The notes under the pieces are model-generated. The model did no database searches. It worked only from the letters and a program-made list of their open reading frames with translations, and was not told where the DNA came from. A stretch of DNA of 64,000 bases from Rhodococcus sp. HNM0569 (lineage in GTDB: Bacteria > Actinomycetota > Actinomycetes > Mycobacteriales > Mycobacteriaceae): NCBI RefSeq assembly GCF_012726205.1, contig NZ_JAASAE010000015.1:26110-90109 (forward strand), written 5' to 3'. A program made the translations under genes and the position numbers. This document shows positions 40,636-48,625 of this stretch, one piece after another. How positions within the stretch are numbered: the first letter of the stretch is position 1; each line of letters starts with the position of its first letter.

Positions 40636-42057
40636 TCACACGAACACACTGAGCGCGAGTGCACCCGCCAGACCCATCACCGAGATGATGCATTCGAGCA
40701 CGCTCCACGTCTTGAGGTTCTGCCCGACCGTCACGCCGAGATACTCCTTGACCATCCAGAATCCGGCGTCGTTGACGTGCGACAGGAACAGCGAGCCGGA
40801 CCCGATCGCGAGGACCATCAGCGACGTGTGACTCGTCGACAGGTCGGCCGCGACCGGTGCGAGGATGCCGGAGGCCGTCACGATCGCGACGGTCGCCGAG
40901 CCCGTGGCGACACGGATCAGCGCGGCGACGAGCCACGCCAGGAAGAGCACCGGCAGGCTGCTGCCCTCCACCGCGTCGGCGATGACGTCGGCGATACCGG
41001 TGTCGACGAGCACCTGCTTGAAACCACCACCCGCACCGACGATCAGGAGGATGCCGGCGATCGGTGGCAGTGCGCTCTCCGCGGACTTCTGCAGCGCCCG
41101 GCGATCCATGCCACCGCCACGTCCGAGCACGAGCATCGCCACGACCACCGCGAGTGCCAGCGCGACGGCGGGCTCGCCGACGAAGTCGACGATCGATTTC
41201 GCTGCCGCGGTCGAGTCGGGCGAGACGACCTCACCGATCGCCTTCGAGAGCATCAGCACGACGGGCAGCAGGATGGTGCAGATCGTGACCGCCAAGCCGG
41301 GCCGCTCGACCGGACCGTCGGCGTCGGAACCGCCGTTCCTGTCACCCTTCTCGGAGCTGTCGTCCTTGCCTGCGCCGGATCCGGTGGAGAACAGGTCGGG
41401 CACCGGCACGTCGACCCATTTCGCCGCGAGAATGCCGAACAGCGGGCCCGCGACGATGATCGTCGGGATCGCGACGAGCACGCCGAACGCGAGAGTGAGG
41501 CCGAGGTTCGCATCGAGCGCCGACACCGCGACCAGCGGGCCCGGATGCGGCGGCACCAACCCGTGCATCGCCGACAGGCCCGCGAGCGCGGGCATCGCGA
41601 TCCGCATGAGGGGCAGACCCGAACGGCGTGCGACGAGCACGATGACCGGCATCATCAGCACGACACCGATCTCGAAGAACATCGGCAGGCCGATCACCGC
41701 GCCGACGAGACCCATCGTCCACGGCAGCGTGCGCGGGCTGGACTTGTCGACGAGTGTGTCCACGACGCTGTCGGCGCCACCCGAGTCGGCGAGGAGTTTG
41801 CCGAACATCGCACCGAACCCGATCAGCACGCCGACGCTGCCCATCGTGGATCCGAACCCGTCGGTGTACGAGGCGACGGCATCGACCGCCCCCATCCCGG
41901 CTCCGAATCCGACGCCCACCGCGCCGATCGACAGCGCGAGGAAAGGGTGCACGTCGAGCCACGTGATGAGCGCGATGATCACCGCCACACCCACCAGCGC
42001 CGCGATCACCAACTGCGATGTGCTGCCGGTCGGTTCGGCTGCCAGCAGAGTGGTCAT
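40636..42057 (-). CDS. gntP: Gluconate permease (GntP family)
   Basis: A 473-residue symporter with 12 or more membrane segments. Family blocks are GFGSTMGSVGVLIGFGAMFG, LPMFFEIGVVLMMPVI, AMHGLVPPHPGPLVAV, GATGSATV-like RVATGSATVAIVTASGI, and SHVNDAGFWMVKEYLG; the H-G-x-x-P-P-H-P and S-H-x-N-D motifs are diagnostic. A cytosolic loop rich in Asp, Ser and Gly (GSGAGKDDSSEKGDRNGGSD) separates the halves. It reads into gntK. ATG 42057 was chosen as start; the frame is open upstream but without a ribosome site. Confidence 0.93.
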   Translation of the reverse strand: MTTLLAAEPTGSTSQLVIAALVGVAVIIALITWLDVHPFLALSIGAVGVGFGAGMGAVDAVASYTDGFGSTMGSVGVLIGFGAMFGKLLADSGGADSVVDTLVDKSSPRTLPWTMGLVGAVIGLPMFFEIGVVLMMPVIVLVARRSGLPLMRIAMPALAGLSAMHGLVPPHPGPLVAVSALDANLGLTLAFGVLVAIPTIIVAGPLFGILAAKWVDVPVPDLFSTGSGAGKDDSSEKGDRNGGSDADGPVERPGLAVTICTILLPVVLMLSKAIGEVVSPDSTAAAKSIVDFVGEPAVALALAVVVAMLVLGRGGGMDRRALQKSAESALPPIAGILLIVGAGGGFKQVLVDTGIADVIADAVEGSSLPVLFLAWLVAALIRVATGSATVAIVTASGILAPVAADLSTSHTSLMVLAIGSGSLFLSHVNDAGFWMVKEYLGVTVGQNLKTWSVLECIISVMGLAGALALSVFV

Positions 42058-42168
42058 CGACCGCCTGCCGCGGGGGGTGAGGTCGGCCACCACTCGGGCC
42101 GCGGGCGAGTGAGGTGTGTAGCGTGGAAACGAGCACGCGATAGCGTGGTCACGAGGTCGACGCGACCC

Positions 42169-42209
42169 CCGGACGAGCACACCGTACCCGGCCAGCGACA
42201 AGACGGTGT
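42169..42209 (+). promoter_or_regulatory. Guanidine-III (ykkC-III) riboswitch
   Basis: A 41-base element with the conserved blocks CCGGACGAG, CCGTACCCGG and GACAAGACGG in order. It can form the class III pseudoknot: CCGG (42169-42172) with CCGG (42188-42191), and ACACCGT (42179-42185) with ACGGTGT (42203-42209). The blocks match the ykkC-III RNA of Thermobifida fusca as I know it, while the helix bases differ in a compensated way. AGGAGG (42212-42217) begins three bases after it, so guanidine binding probably controls access of the ribosome to the exporter gene at 42228. Confidence 0.93.
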
Positions 42210-42227
42210 CCAGGAGGATCGACTGTC

Positions 42228-42542
42228 ATGGCGTGGCTCGTTCTGATCGTGTCCGGCGCGTTCGAAGCGGTGTGGGCCACCGCGCTCGGCCGCAGTGCCG
42301 GCTTCACCAAACTCTCTCCCAGCATCGTGTTCGCGCTCGGGATCGTCGTGAGCATGGCAGGCCTCGCGTACGCGATGCGCGAATTGCCCACCGGCACCGC
42401 CTATGCGGTGTGGGTGGGCATCGGCGCGAGCCTTACCGTCGCCTACGCGATGATCACCGGCGACGAAAGCGCCTCGGTGGTCAAGGTTCTGTTGATTCTC
42501 GGCATCGTCGCATGTGTCGTCGGGCTCAAGGTGCTGCACTGA
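42228..42542 (+). CDS. gdx: Guanidinium exporter (SMR family)
   Basis: A 104-residue, four-helix small multidrug resistance protein. SGAFEAVWATALGRSAGFTK has the essential Glu of helix 1 in the E-A-x-W-A context of the SugE/Gdx branch rather than the EmrE branch. ELPTGTAYAVWVGIGA and the end GIVACVVGLKVL follow. Gdx proteins act as dual-topology dimers that swap guanidinium for protons. The guanidine-III riboswitch in the leader independently supports this substrate. ATG 42228 follows AGGAGG by ten bases. Confidence 0.95.
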   Translation: MAWLVLIVSGAFEAVWATALGRSAGFTKLSPSIVFALGIVVSMAGLAYAMRELPTGTAYAVWVGIGASLTVAYAMITGDESASVVKVLLILGIVACVVGLKVLH

Positions 42543-42548
42543 CGTCCC

Positions 42549-42812
42549 TCACCGACGCGAGGTCACCAGGCGCAGCAGCCAGAGCAGGATGACCGCGCCC
42601 GCGAGGCACGTGAGGAAGCTGAAGATTATGCCGGCGCCTTCGACGTCGACACCGACGAGGTTGAGCAGGAAGCCGCCGATCAGGCCGCCGACGACACCCA
42701 CCACGATGTTGAGGAAGATGCCTTGCTGCTCGTCGGTGCCCATGATCTTGCTGCCGATCCAGCCGGCGAGACCGCCGATGATGATCCAGCCGATGATTCC
42801 CAATCCGAGCAT
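42549..42812 (-). CDS. GlsB/YeaQ/YmgE-family small membrane protein
   Basis: An 87-residue protein with three hydrophobic helices. GWIIIGGLAGWIGSKIMG, then GIFLNIVVGVVGGLIGGFLL, is the signature of the transglycosylase-associated (PF04226) family. It is usually stress-induced, and its function is poorly known. AGGAGG lies just upstream of ATG 42812. It converges on the guanidinium exporter gene with a six-base gap. Confidence 0.9.
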   Translation of the reverse strand: MLGLGIIGWIIIGGLAGWIGSKIMGTDEQQGIFLNIVVGVVGGLIGGFLLNLVGVDVEGAGIIFSFLTCLAGAVILLWLLRLVTSRR

Positions 42813-42911
42813 GACGCCTCCTGGGGGTGTGCCGGTGCGTATTCCGCTGCTGTCACACTCCCACGAAGTGGGCCGTCATTGGGGCGAATCGTCCGCACGT
42901 GCGGCGGTCGC

Positions 42912-43637
42912 TCACACGACGAGGTCGAACACCCAGCGTCCGCCCACGACGAGGCATGCGACGTCGACGACCAGGAAGGCCGCGACCCAGAACGCGCCGG
43001 GGATGCGGGTGAGAGCGGCGAGCTGGTCCGCATCCGAACCGGGGGCGCGGCCGCGTCGCCGGGCGCGCTGCAACTCGAGCACCGGCCGGGGCGCGGCCAC
43101 CAGGAGGAACAGCGTCGTGAAGTATGCCGCGGCCACCTGGAGTTGCGCGGTACCGAACCACACGAGCGCGAACAGGCCCGCACCCACGACGCCCAGCGCG
43201 AGCAGGCCGTACAGGTTGCGCACGAGCAGCAGCATCGCGGCGATCGCGGCGACGCCGATCCACAGCACGAGCACCGCGTGCCCGGTGCCGAGTACGGCGG
43301 CCGCGCCGAGACCGAGCAGGCCGGGGCCGACATAGCCGGCGAAGGTCGTCAGCACCATGCCGAGACCGGTCGGTTTGCCCGACGAGACCGCGACGCCCGA
43401 CGTGTCCGAGTGCACGCGAACGCCTTTGAGTCGACGCCCGCACAGCAGCGCGACGAGCAGATGCGCCCCCTCGTGCACGATCGTCACGACATTGCGGGTG
43501 ACCCGCCAGGCGTGCGGTTCGAGGACCACGACGAGCACGAGGACCGCCGCGATCGCCACGACGCGCGGTTCGGGGGCGATCGACGGGGTGACTACGCGTT
43601 CCCACAGGTCGGCGCGGGGCATCAGCTCGCTGGACAT
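42912..43637 (-). CDS. M50-like membrane metalloprotease
   Basis: A 241-residue membrane protein with about six helices. VVTIVHEGAHLLVALLCGRR places a zinc motif H-E-x-x-H at His55-His59 in a membrane helix, as in site-2 proteases. A second conserved area, TFAGYVGPGLLGLGAAAVL, is typical of the actinobacterial M50B group. The C-terminal D of the usual N/L-D-G ligand motif is not obvious; VRNLYGLLALG may replace it. No PDZ domain is present. The target is unknown. Confidence 0.8.
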   Translation of the reverse strand: MSSELMPRADLWERVVTPSIAPEPRVVAIAAVLVLVVVLEPHAWRVTRNVVTIVHEGAHLLVALLCGRRLKGVRVHSDTSGVAVSSGKPTGLGMVLTTFAGYVGPGLLGLGAAAVLGTGHAVLVLWIGVAAIAAMLLLVRNLYGLLALGVVGAGLFALVWFGTAQLQVAAAYFTTLFLLVAAPRPVLELQRARRRGRAPGSDADQLAALTRIPGAFWVAAFLVVDVACLVVGGRWVFDLVV

Positions 43638-43727
43638 CGCGCCGAGTGTACGGAACGGCGACGCGAGGGCTCTCTACCGGATTCTGGGGCGCGCACTAGA
43701 CATCGATAGACGAGGCAAGCGTTCGGT

Positions 43728-44915
43728 TCAGTCGTTCTGGGACCGCAGGTAGCGGCCGAAGTGCGGCACCGTGAACCCGATCGAGCCGCGCTCGGCCGAG
43801 TAGATGAGGCCCTTCTTGATCAGCCCGTCCCGCGCGGGCGAGAGCGACGCGGGCTTGCGGCCCAACTCGGTCGCGATCGCCGCGGTCGCGACCGGGCCGT
43901 CGTCGCCCGCCAGATCCGCCATCGCCCGCATGTACTCGCGTTCGGCGGGGGTCGCCCGCTCGTAACGCGAGCCGAAGAAGCCCACCGCGAGCTCCTCTTC
44001 CGCGTCGGGCGCGCCGACCCGCACGTCGTCGACGGTGATCGGACTGCCCGCCGCGACGTCCCACGTCGCCTTCCCGTATGCCTGCACGAAGTACGGGTAG
44101 CCGTCGGCCATGTCGTACAGCGCGTCGAGAGCGTCCTGCTCGAACTTGACCTCCTCGCGTTCGGCGGGCGCGATCAGCGCGAGGTCCGCCGACTCGCGGT
44201 CGAGGCGGTCGATGCGGTGATAGCGGAACAGCCGCTCGGAGTAGCTCTTCGACGCCGACAGCACCGCGGGAAGGTGCGGCAGGCCCGCACCGACGACGAT
44301 CAGCGGCGCCGCGTCCTGACTCAGTTCGTGGCACGCACCGCAGATCGCGGACACGTCGGCGGGCGCGACATCCTGCATCTCGTCGATGAACAACGCGATG
44401 CCGACGCCCACGTCGCGTGCGAGGGACGCGGCGTCGAGCAGCAGTTCGACGAGGTCGATCTCGATGTCCCCCGAATCCGCACGACCTTTCACGGCGGGCG
44501 CGTCGATGCCGGGTTGCCAGCGCTCACGCATGCCCTTGTCCGCCGTGGCGCGCAGTGCGAACGACTTGAGCACACCGAGGAAGTGTTCGACGCGTTCGGG
44601 ATCGCGATGGGCGGGCGCGATTTCGCGCACCGCCATGTGCAGCGCCGACGACAGCGGGCGACGCAGTTCCTGGTCGGGACGCGCTTCGATCTTGCCGGTG
44701 CCCCAGCTTCGCGAGATCGCCGCGGACCGTAGGTGGTTGAGCAGCACGGTCTTGCCGACCCCGCGCAGGCCGGTGAGCATGACGCTGCGCTCGGGCCGTG
44801 CGCGGGCGATGCGTTCGAGCACGACGTCGAACGCTTCGAGCTGCTTCGCGCGGCCCGCGAGCTCGGGCGGCCGCTGGCCCGCGCCGGGCGCGTAGGGATT
44901 GCGCACTGGGTCCAT
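43728..44915 (-). CDS. AAA/ORC-like ATPase with C-terminal winged helix
   Basis: A 395-residue P-loop ATPase. It has Walker A GLRGVGKT (49-56), Walker B ALFIDEMQD (174-182), a sensor-like VVGAGLPHLP and an arginine-rich RLFRYHRIDRLDRES. The C-terminal 90 residues form a winged helix (TAAIATELGRKPASLSPARD, then GLIKKGLIY). This matches the bacterial ATPases annotated as ATP-binding or ORC1-like, also related to STAND/archaeal ATPases. They stand alone and their role is unknown; DNA binding through the winged helix is plausible. It is divergent from the CGNR-type gene, with three CTAG tetramers in the gap. Confidence 0.8.
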   Translation of the reverse strand: MDPVRNPYAPGAGQRPPELAGRAKQLEAFDVVLERIARARPERSVMLTGLRGVGKTVLLNHLRSAAISRSWGTGKIEARPDQELRRPLSSALHMAVREIAPAHRDPERVEHFLGVLKSFALRATADKGMRERWQPGIDAPAVKGRADSGDIEIDLVELLLDAASLARDVGVGIALFIDEMQDVAPADVSAICGACHELSQDAAPLIVVGAGLPHLPAVLSASKSYSERLFRYHRIDRLDRESADLALIAPAEREEVKFEQDALDALYDMADGYPYFVQAYGKATWDVAAGSPITVDDVRVGAPDAEEELAVGFFGSRYERATPAEREYMRAMADLAGDDGPVATAAIATELGRKPASLSPARDGLIKKGLIYSAERGSIGFTVPHFGRYLRSQND

Positions 44916-45141
44916 GCGGAGAAGGTAACAACGTCGATTGCCCCGTATGGGGATCTCTAGCGCGTGTCCTAGATGTACCTAGCGTGCCGCAGAGAAGTCG
45001 GGCCAGCGGAAGAGTCGCATGCGCTGGGCACCGCACGGGCACTGCGAGTACACGAGCACCCCTTCACTGGTCTGGTGCCGGGAACGCGTCGTCCATTCGT
45101 GGTCGTGGATCGCCATGCTTCGAGCGTGCTGTAATGACCTT

Positions 45142-45672
45142 GTGCAGCTCAACCCTTACGGCGAGTACGCCGTCCGACTGGCCGCGGACCTCGCCAACGA
45201 CCGGCCGTCGTCGCTCGACGACCTGGTGCGACGCTGCCGCGACGCGGGCCTGGTGATCGACTTCGACACGACGGCCTCCGACGTCGAGGCGGTCGGACGA
45301 GTCCTCGACCGCTGGTGCACGATCGTCGACGCGCCCGACGACGAAACCCGCGCAGCGCTCGTCAACGCGATGCTCGAGGACGCGTCCGCCTATCCACGCA
45401 TGACCAACCACGCCGGAGACGGCTGGCATCTGCACTACCGCGACGACCAGCACACCCTCGCGGGCGTCCTCGCCGCGCTCGTGTCCGTCGGAACCGCACT
45501 GCACCTCGTCGGGCGTGGCATGCACCGCCTGGGCCGATGCACCGCAGACGGCTGCACCCACGTCTACGCGGACACCTCCCGCAACGGCACGCAGCGATAC
45601 TGCTCGCCGCGCTGCGCCAACCGCGACGCGGTGCGCCGTCACCGCTGTCGACACGCGTCTTCGGATATCTAG
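45142..45672 (+). CDS. CGNR zinc-finger (ABATE-type) protein
   Basis: A 176-residue protein starting at GTG 45142, where TAATGA five bases upstream can act as a -10, so the mRNA is probably leaderless; ATG 45019 upstream gives a Cys-rich stretch unlike the family. The N-terminal part (YGEYAVRLAADLANDRPSSL) belongs to the ABATE stress-related domain. The C-terminal zinc finger has Cys133, Cys138, Cys154 and Cys158 in GRCTADGCTHVYADTSRNGT, then QRYCSPRCANRDAVRRHR. The motif reads CANR instead of CGNR. Such proteins are thought to bind nucleic acid under stress. The stop codon lies in a perfect 18-bp palindrome. Confidence 0.82.
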   Translation: MQLNPYGEYAVRLAADLANDRPSSLDDLVRRCRDAGLVIDFDTTASDVEAVGRVLDRWCTIVDAPDDETRAALVNAMLEDASAYPRMTNHAGDGWHLHYRDDQHTLAGVLAALVSVGTALHLVGRGMHRLGRCTADGCTHVYADTSRNGTQRYCSPRCANRDAVRRHRCRHASSDI

Positions 45673-45685
45673 CAAATTTGCTAGA
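45668..45685. repeat. Perfect 18-bp AT-rich palindrome at a stop codon
   Basis: TCTAGCAAATTTGCTAGA is identical on both strands and includes the TAG stop of the CGNR-type gene (45670-45672). In a GC-rich genome this length of AT-rich perfect symmetry is unusual. It may be a terminator core, a regulator site or a recombination site. The following 28 bases lead directly to the first copy of the 67-bp repeat. Confidence 0.75.
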
Positions 45686-45713
45686 CCTCTGTATACGGAA
45701 CAACACGATCGCC

Positions 45714-45780
45714 GCCGCTCCCCGCTCGTCACTGCCGCTCCGACAATCGCGTCAGCGGTACCACCACCCGGGGAGCGGCA
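45714..45780 (+). repeat. 67-bp palindrome-ended repeat, copy 1
   Basis: Starts GCCGCTCCCCGCTCG and ends CCCGGGGAGCGGCA. The ends GCCGCTCCCCG and CGGGGAGCGGC are exact 11-base inverted repeats. Copy 2 (46778-46844) has the same length and orientation and differs at three positions. Copy 1 is intergenic, 70 bases before the start of the AbiEi/DUF559-like gene. TTATCCACA at 45789-45797, just after it, equals a DnaA box but stands alone. Confidence 0.88.
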
Positions 45781-45849
45781 GGCGAGAGTTATCCACAGAT
45801 CGCGAAACCGGTCTACCGCAGAGCACCGCACGCGTAGCACGCTCGTCGC

Positions 45850-46851
45850 ATGCCGAACCACGAAACCGGGCTGGTCACACGGTCGAACGCTCTGGCACAG
45901 GGCATGACCGACGGCGAGTTGCGCGCCGCGCGCCGTCGCCGCGAACTCGTCACCGTCCGCCCGGGCGTGTACATGCCCGCCACTACCCACGACGGTCACG
46001 ACCCGTACAGCCGTCACCGGCTGGCCGCGCACGCCGCGGCAGCGGTTTCGGACGCCGTCGTCAGCCATGTGTCCGCAGCCGTCCTGCACGGCCTCGCGGT
46101 GTGGTCGGTCCCGCTCGCCAAGGTGCACATGACCGTCGACCGACGCTCCGGCGGCAAGGGCAGCACGCACCGCGTCCTCCATGCCGCACGCCTGCCGTCC
46201 GAGGACGTAGTCGTGCTCGACTCCGTGCGCACGACGTCGGTGGCACGCACGGTCCTCGACCTCGCACACACCGTGCCGTTCGAGCAGGCTGTGGTCACGT
46301 GCGACGACGCGCTCGCGCGTGCGCTCGTGACAGTCGACGACCTGACCACAGCGTTCGCACGCAGACCCGGCCGTCGCGGCGCGCCCGCCGCCCGCCGGGT
46401 GCTGGCCTTTGCGGACGCGCGCAGCGAGAGCGTCGGCGAATCACGCAGCCGCGTGTTGTTCCACAGACACGGGTTCGAGCTGCCTGAATTGCAGGCGTCG
46501 ATGCACACGACGGACGGTCGGTTCATCGCTCGCGTCGACTTCCTGTGGCGGGAGTTGGGGGTCGTCGGTGAGTTCGACGGGTTCGCCAAGTACTCGATTC
46601 AGGGCAAGAACTCGATGCGGGGTGGGGGCGAGATCGAGGTGCTGCGCAGGGAGAAGCTCCGCGAGGATGCTCTTCGCGCGCACGGCTGGTCGGTGGCGAG
46701 GTGGACATGGGAGCACCTGGAGCAGCCGGAATCGGTGCTCACACGCGTGCGCTATGCCGCGACGGCCGCCGCTGCCTGCCGCTCCCCGCTCGTCACTGCC
46801 GCTCCGACAATTGCGTCAGCGTTACTACCACCCGGGGAGCGGCAGCGCTGA
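45850..46851 (+). CDS. AbiEi-antitoxin/DUF559-like protein with a repeat-encoded C-terminus
   Basis: A 333-residue protein. The N-terminal 90 residues resemble the winged helix of AbiEi-type antitoxin domains (ALAQGMTDGELRAARRRREL, then VTVRPGVYMP, and VVSHVSAAVLHGLAVW). The C-terminal part has an endonuclease-like DUF559/Vsr core: ARVDFLWRELGVVGEFDGFA, then KLREDALRAHGWSVARWTW. This pairing is common in Actinobacteria and is usually left unnamed. Residues of about 310 to 332 (CRSPLVTAAPTIASALLPPG) are encoded by the second 67-bp repeat, so the natural end is probably near RYAATAAA and the tail was added by insertion. Function is unknown; a solitary defence or regulatory role is possible. Confidence 0.75.
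   Translation: MPNHETGLVTRSNALAQGMTDGELRAARRRRELVTVRPGVYMPATTHDGHDPYSRHRLAAHAAAAVSDAVVSHVSAAVLHGLAVWSVPLAKVHMTVDRRSGGKGSTHRVLHAARLPSEDVVVLDSVRTTSVARTVLDLAHTVPFEQAVVTCDDALARALVTVDDLTTAFARRPGRRGAPAARRVLAFADARSESVGESRSRVLFHRHGFELPELQASMHTTDGRFIARVDFLWRELGVVGEFDGFAKYSIQGKNSMRGGGEIEVLRREKLREDALRAHGWSVARWTWEHLEQPESVLTRVRYAATAAAACRSPLVTAAPTIASALLPPGERQR
46778..46844 (+). repeat. 67-bp palindrome-ended repeat, copy 2 (inside a coding sequence)
   Basis: It matches copy 1 at 64 of 67 positions with the same GCCGCTCCCCG/CGGGGAGCGGC ends. It lies inside the AbiEi/DUF559-like gene and supplies its last 22 or so codons; the stop follows five bases later. The gene is thus framed by two direct copies 1,064 bases apart. 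Confidence 0.88.
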
Positions 46852-46872
46852 GCGTCGGTAGGGTCACGGGGC

Positions 46873-47286
46873 GTGACTCGCCACCTCATCGGACCTGTCG
46901 TCGCGCTGATCGCCGTGTGTGCGCTGGCGTCGTGCGGAACGGACGACGCGGACCAGACGTACTCGGTGCCGACCAGGTCCGCCGACGACCGGATCCTCGC
47001 CGTCGACGACGGCGCCGAGTGCGACCGGGCCGTCGTCGAGTACACGGAGTACAACTTTCGCCTCGACCTCGTCGTGCACGGCCAGGAGGGCGACTGGTTC
47101 CGCTACGAGATCACCTCGAAGGACGGGACCGTCCAGAACGGCGCGTCGCCCGTGTTCGACGCGGACACCCGGTCCACCACCATGGCGACGGGAATCGAGA
47201 CGTCCGCCGTCGAGCACGTGACGGTGACGGCCGAGGGAACGGTCGGCGTGCCCGGCCAGTGCACGCTCACGCTGCCGTCCGCGTAG
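46873..47286 (+). CDS. Small predicted lipoprotein
   Basis: A 137-residue exported protein. The signal MTRHLIGPVVALIAVCALAS ends in the lipobox LASC with lipid-bearing Cys21. The mature part is Asp-rich with two more cysteines (GAECDRAVVEY and GQCTLTL) that could pair, and strand-rich blocks (FRLDLVVHGQEGDWFRYEIT). No known domain was recognised. The start GTG 46873 follows a -10-like TAGGGT (46859-46864) by eight bases, so leaderless translation is likely. It converges on ssuD with a three-base gap. Confidence 0.75.
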   Translation: MTRHLIGPVVALIAVCALASCGTDDADQTYSVPTRSADDRILAVDDGAECDRAVVEYTEYNFRLDLVVHGQEGDWFRYEITSKDGTVQNGASPVFDADTRSTTMATGIETSAVEHVTVTAEGTVGVPGQCTLTLPSA

Positions 47287-47289
47287 GCG

Positions 47290-48453
47290 TCAGCGGGTGG
47301 AGGCGAGGAATGCGGTGGCGCCGGACAGCTCGGTGCGACCCTGCGGCTGGACGAGCCCGCGCTTCTCGAGGATCGGCCGGACACCTTCGCCGAACTGGTA
47401 GGCCTCTTCGAGGTGCGGGTAGCCCGAGAGCACGAAGTGGTCGAGACCGATCGACGCGTACTCCTCGATGCGGTCGGCGACCTCTTCGTGCGAGCCGACG
47501 AGCGCGGTGCCTGCGCCGCCGCGCACCAGGCCGACGCCCGACCACAGGTTGGGGGCGACCTCGAACGCCCGGGCGTCGACGCCCTTCTCGAACGCTGCGC
47601 CGCCGCCGTGCAGCTTCAGCATGCGCTGCTGGCCCTCGGACGCCGACTGCGCGAGATTCTCCTGTGCACGACGGACCGTGTCGGGGTCGAGCGCGCCGAG
47701 CAGCCGATCGGCCTCGGCCCATGCTTGCTCGGACGTGTCGCGGCTGATGACGTGGAGCCGGATGCCGTAGTCGAGCGTGCGGCCCTGCACTTCGGCGAGA
47801 TCGCGGATCCAGGCGAGCTTCCCGGCGACCGCGGCGGGCGGCTCGCCCCATGTGAGGTACGTGTCCGCGAACTGCGACGCGACCGTGCCCGCGGCGGGCG
47901 ACGAACCGCCGAAGAAGATCGGCGGCGCCGGGTCGGGACGACGCTGCAGCGTCGCGCTGTCGATGTCGAAGTAGTCGCTGCGGAAACTGACCGGTCCGTC
48001 GCCTGCCCACAGCCGACGGACGACGTCGAGGAACTCGCCGCACTGCGCGTAGCGCTCGTCCTTCGACAGGTGGTTGCCGTACGCGCGCTGCTCGGCGTCC
48101 TCGCCGCCGGTGACGACGTTGACCAGCAGCCGGCCGCCCGACTGCCACTGGAAGGTCGCGGCCATCTGCGCGGCGAGCGTCGGGCTCATCGCGCCGGGCC
48201 GCACCGCGACGAGGAATTTGAGCGTCTCGGTGGTGTCCACCATCATCGCGGTCGTCAGCCACGCGTCCTCGCACCACGCGCCGGTGGGCGTGAGCACGGC
48301 CTCGAAGCCGTTGCTCTCGGCCGCGGCGCCGAGCTGGTTCAGGTACTTCAGCGTCGCGGGACGGTCACCCGACATGCCGCTTCCGTGGCCGCCCGCCATG
48401 AGGTTGCGCGAGTCGCCGTAGGTCGGCAGGAACCAGTGGAAGTGCAGAGACAA
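47290..48453 (-). CDS. ssuD: FMNH2-dependent alkanesulfonate monooxygenase
   Basis: Cleaves alkanesulfonates to the aldehyde and sulfite, releasing sulfur when sulfate is scarce. The 387 residues follow SsuD closely: FHWFLPTYGDSR at the start, GAWCEDAWLTTAMM (with the active-site Cys/Asp region), KFLVAVRPGAMSP, YLTWGEPPAAV, GIRLHVISRDT, and SPNLWAGVGLVRGG-like APNLWSGVGLVRGGAGTALV. The mobile-loop Arg is in GQQRMLKLH. The start is TTG 48453, with AAGGA nine bases upstream. No SsuE reductase or ABC transporter genes are next to it; the divergent neighbour is an MHS-type transporter. Confidence 0.93.
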   Translation of the reverse strand: MSLHFHWFLPTYGDSRNLMAGGHGSGMSGDRPATLKYLNQLGAAAESNGFEAVLTPTGAWCEDAWLTTAMMVDTTETLKFLVAVRPGAMSPTLAAQMAATFQWQSGGRLLVNVVTGGEDAEQRAYGNHLSKDERYAQCGEFLDVVRRLWAGDGPVSFRSDYFDIDSATLQRRPDPAPPIFFGGSSPAAGTVASQFADTYLTWGEPPAAVAGKLAWIRDLAEVQGRTLDYGIRLHVISRDTSEQAWAEADRLLGALDPDTVRRAQENLAQSASEGQQRMLKLHGGGAAFEKGVDARAFEVAPNLWSGVGLVRGGAGTALVGSHEEVADRIEEYASIGLDHFVLSGYPHLEEAYQFGEGVRPILEKRGLVQPQGRTELSGATAFLASTR

Positions 48454-48625
48454 GAGACGCGTCCTTACCTTGATCGAGCGCGCACGAGCGCATTTTCTCC
48501 GTCACCCAACCAGGCGGACACACGCGCCGCGACGGTTGCGATCACCGTGATTCGTGCTCTTGTGAGCCGATCCCGACGTGCCTACGGTTCCGCAGGTCCC
48601 GACCGATCCAGCCCGTGAGGAAACC

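Noticed and set aside
45789..45797. TTATCCACA, a perfect DnaA box.
   Set aside because: It is a single copy with no dnaA/dnaN or further boxes nearby, so it is not evidence for an origin.
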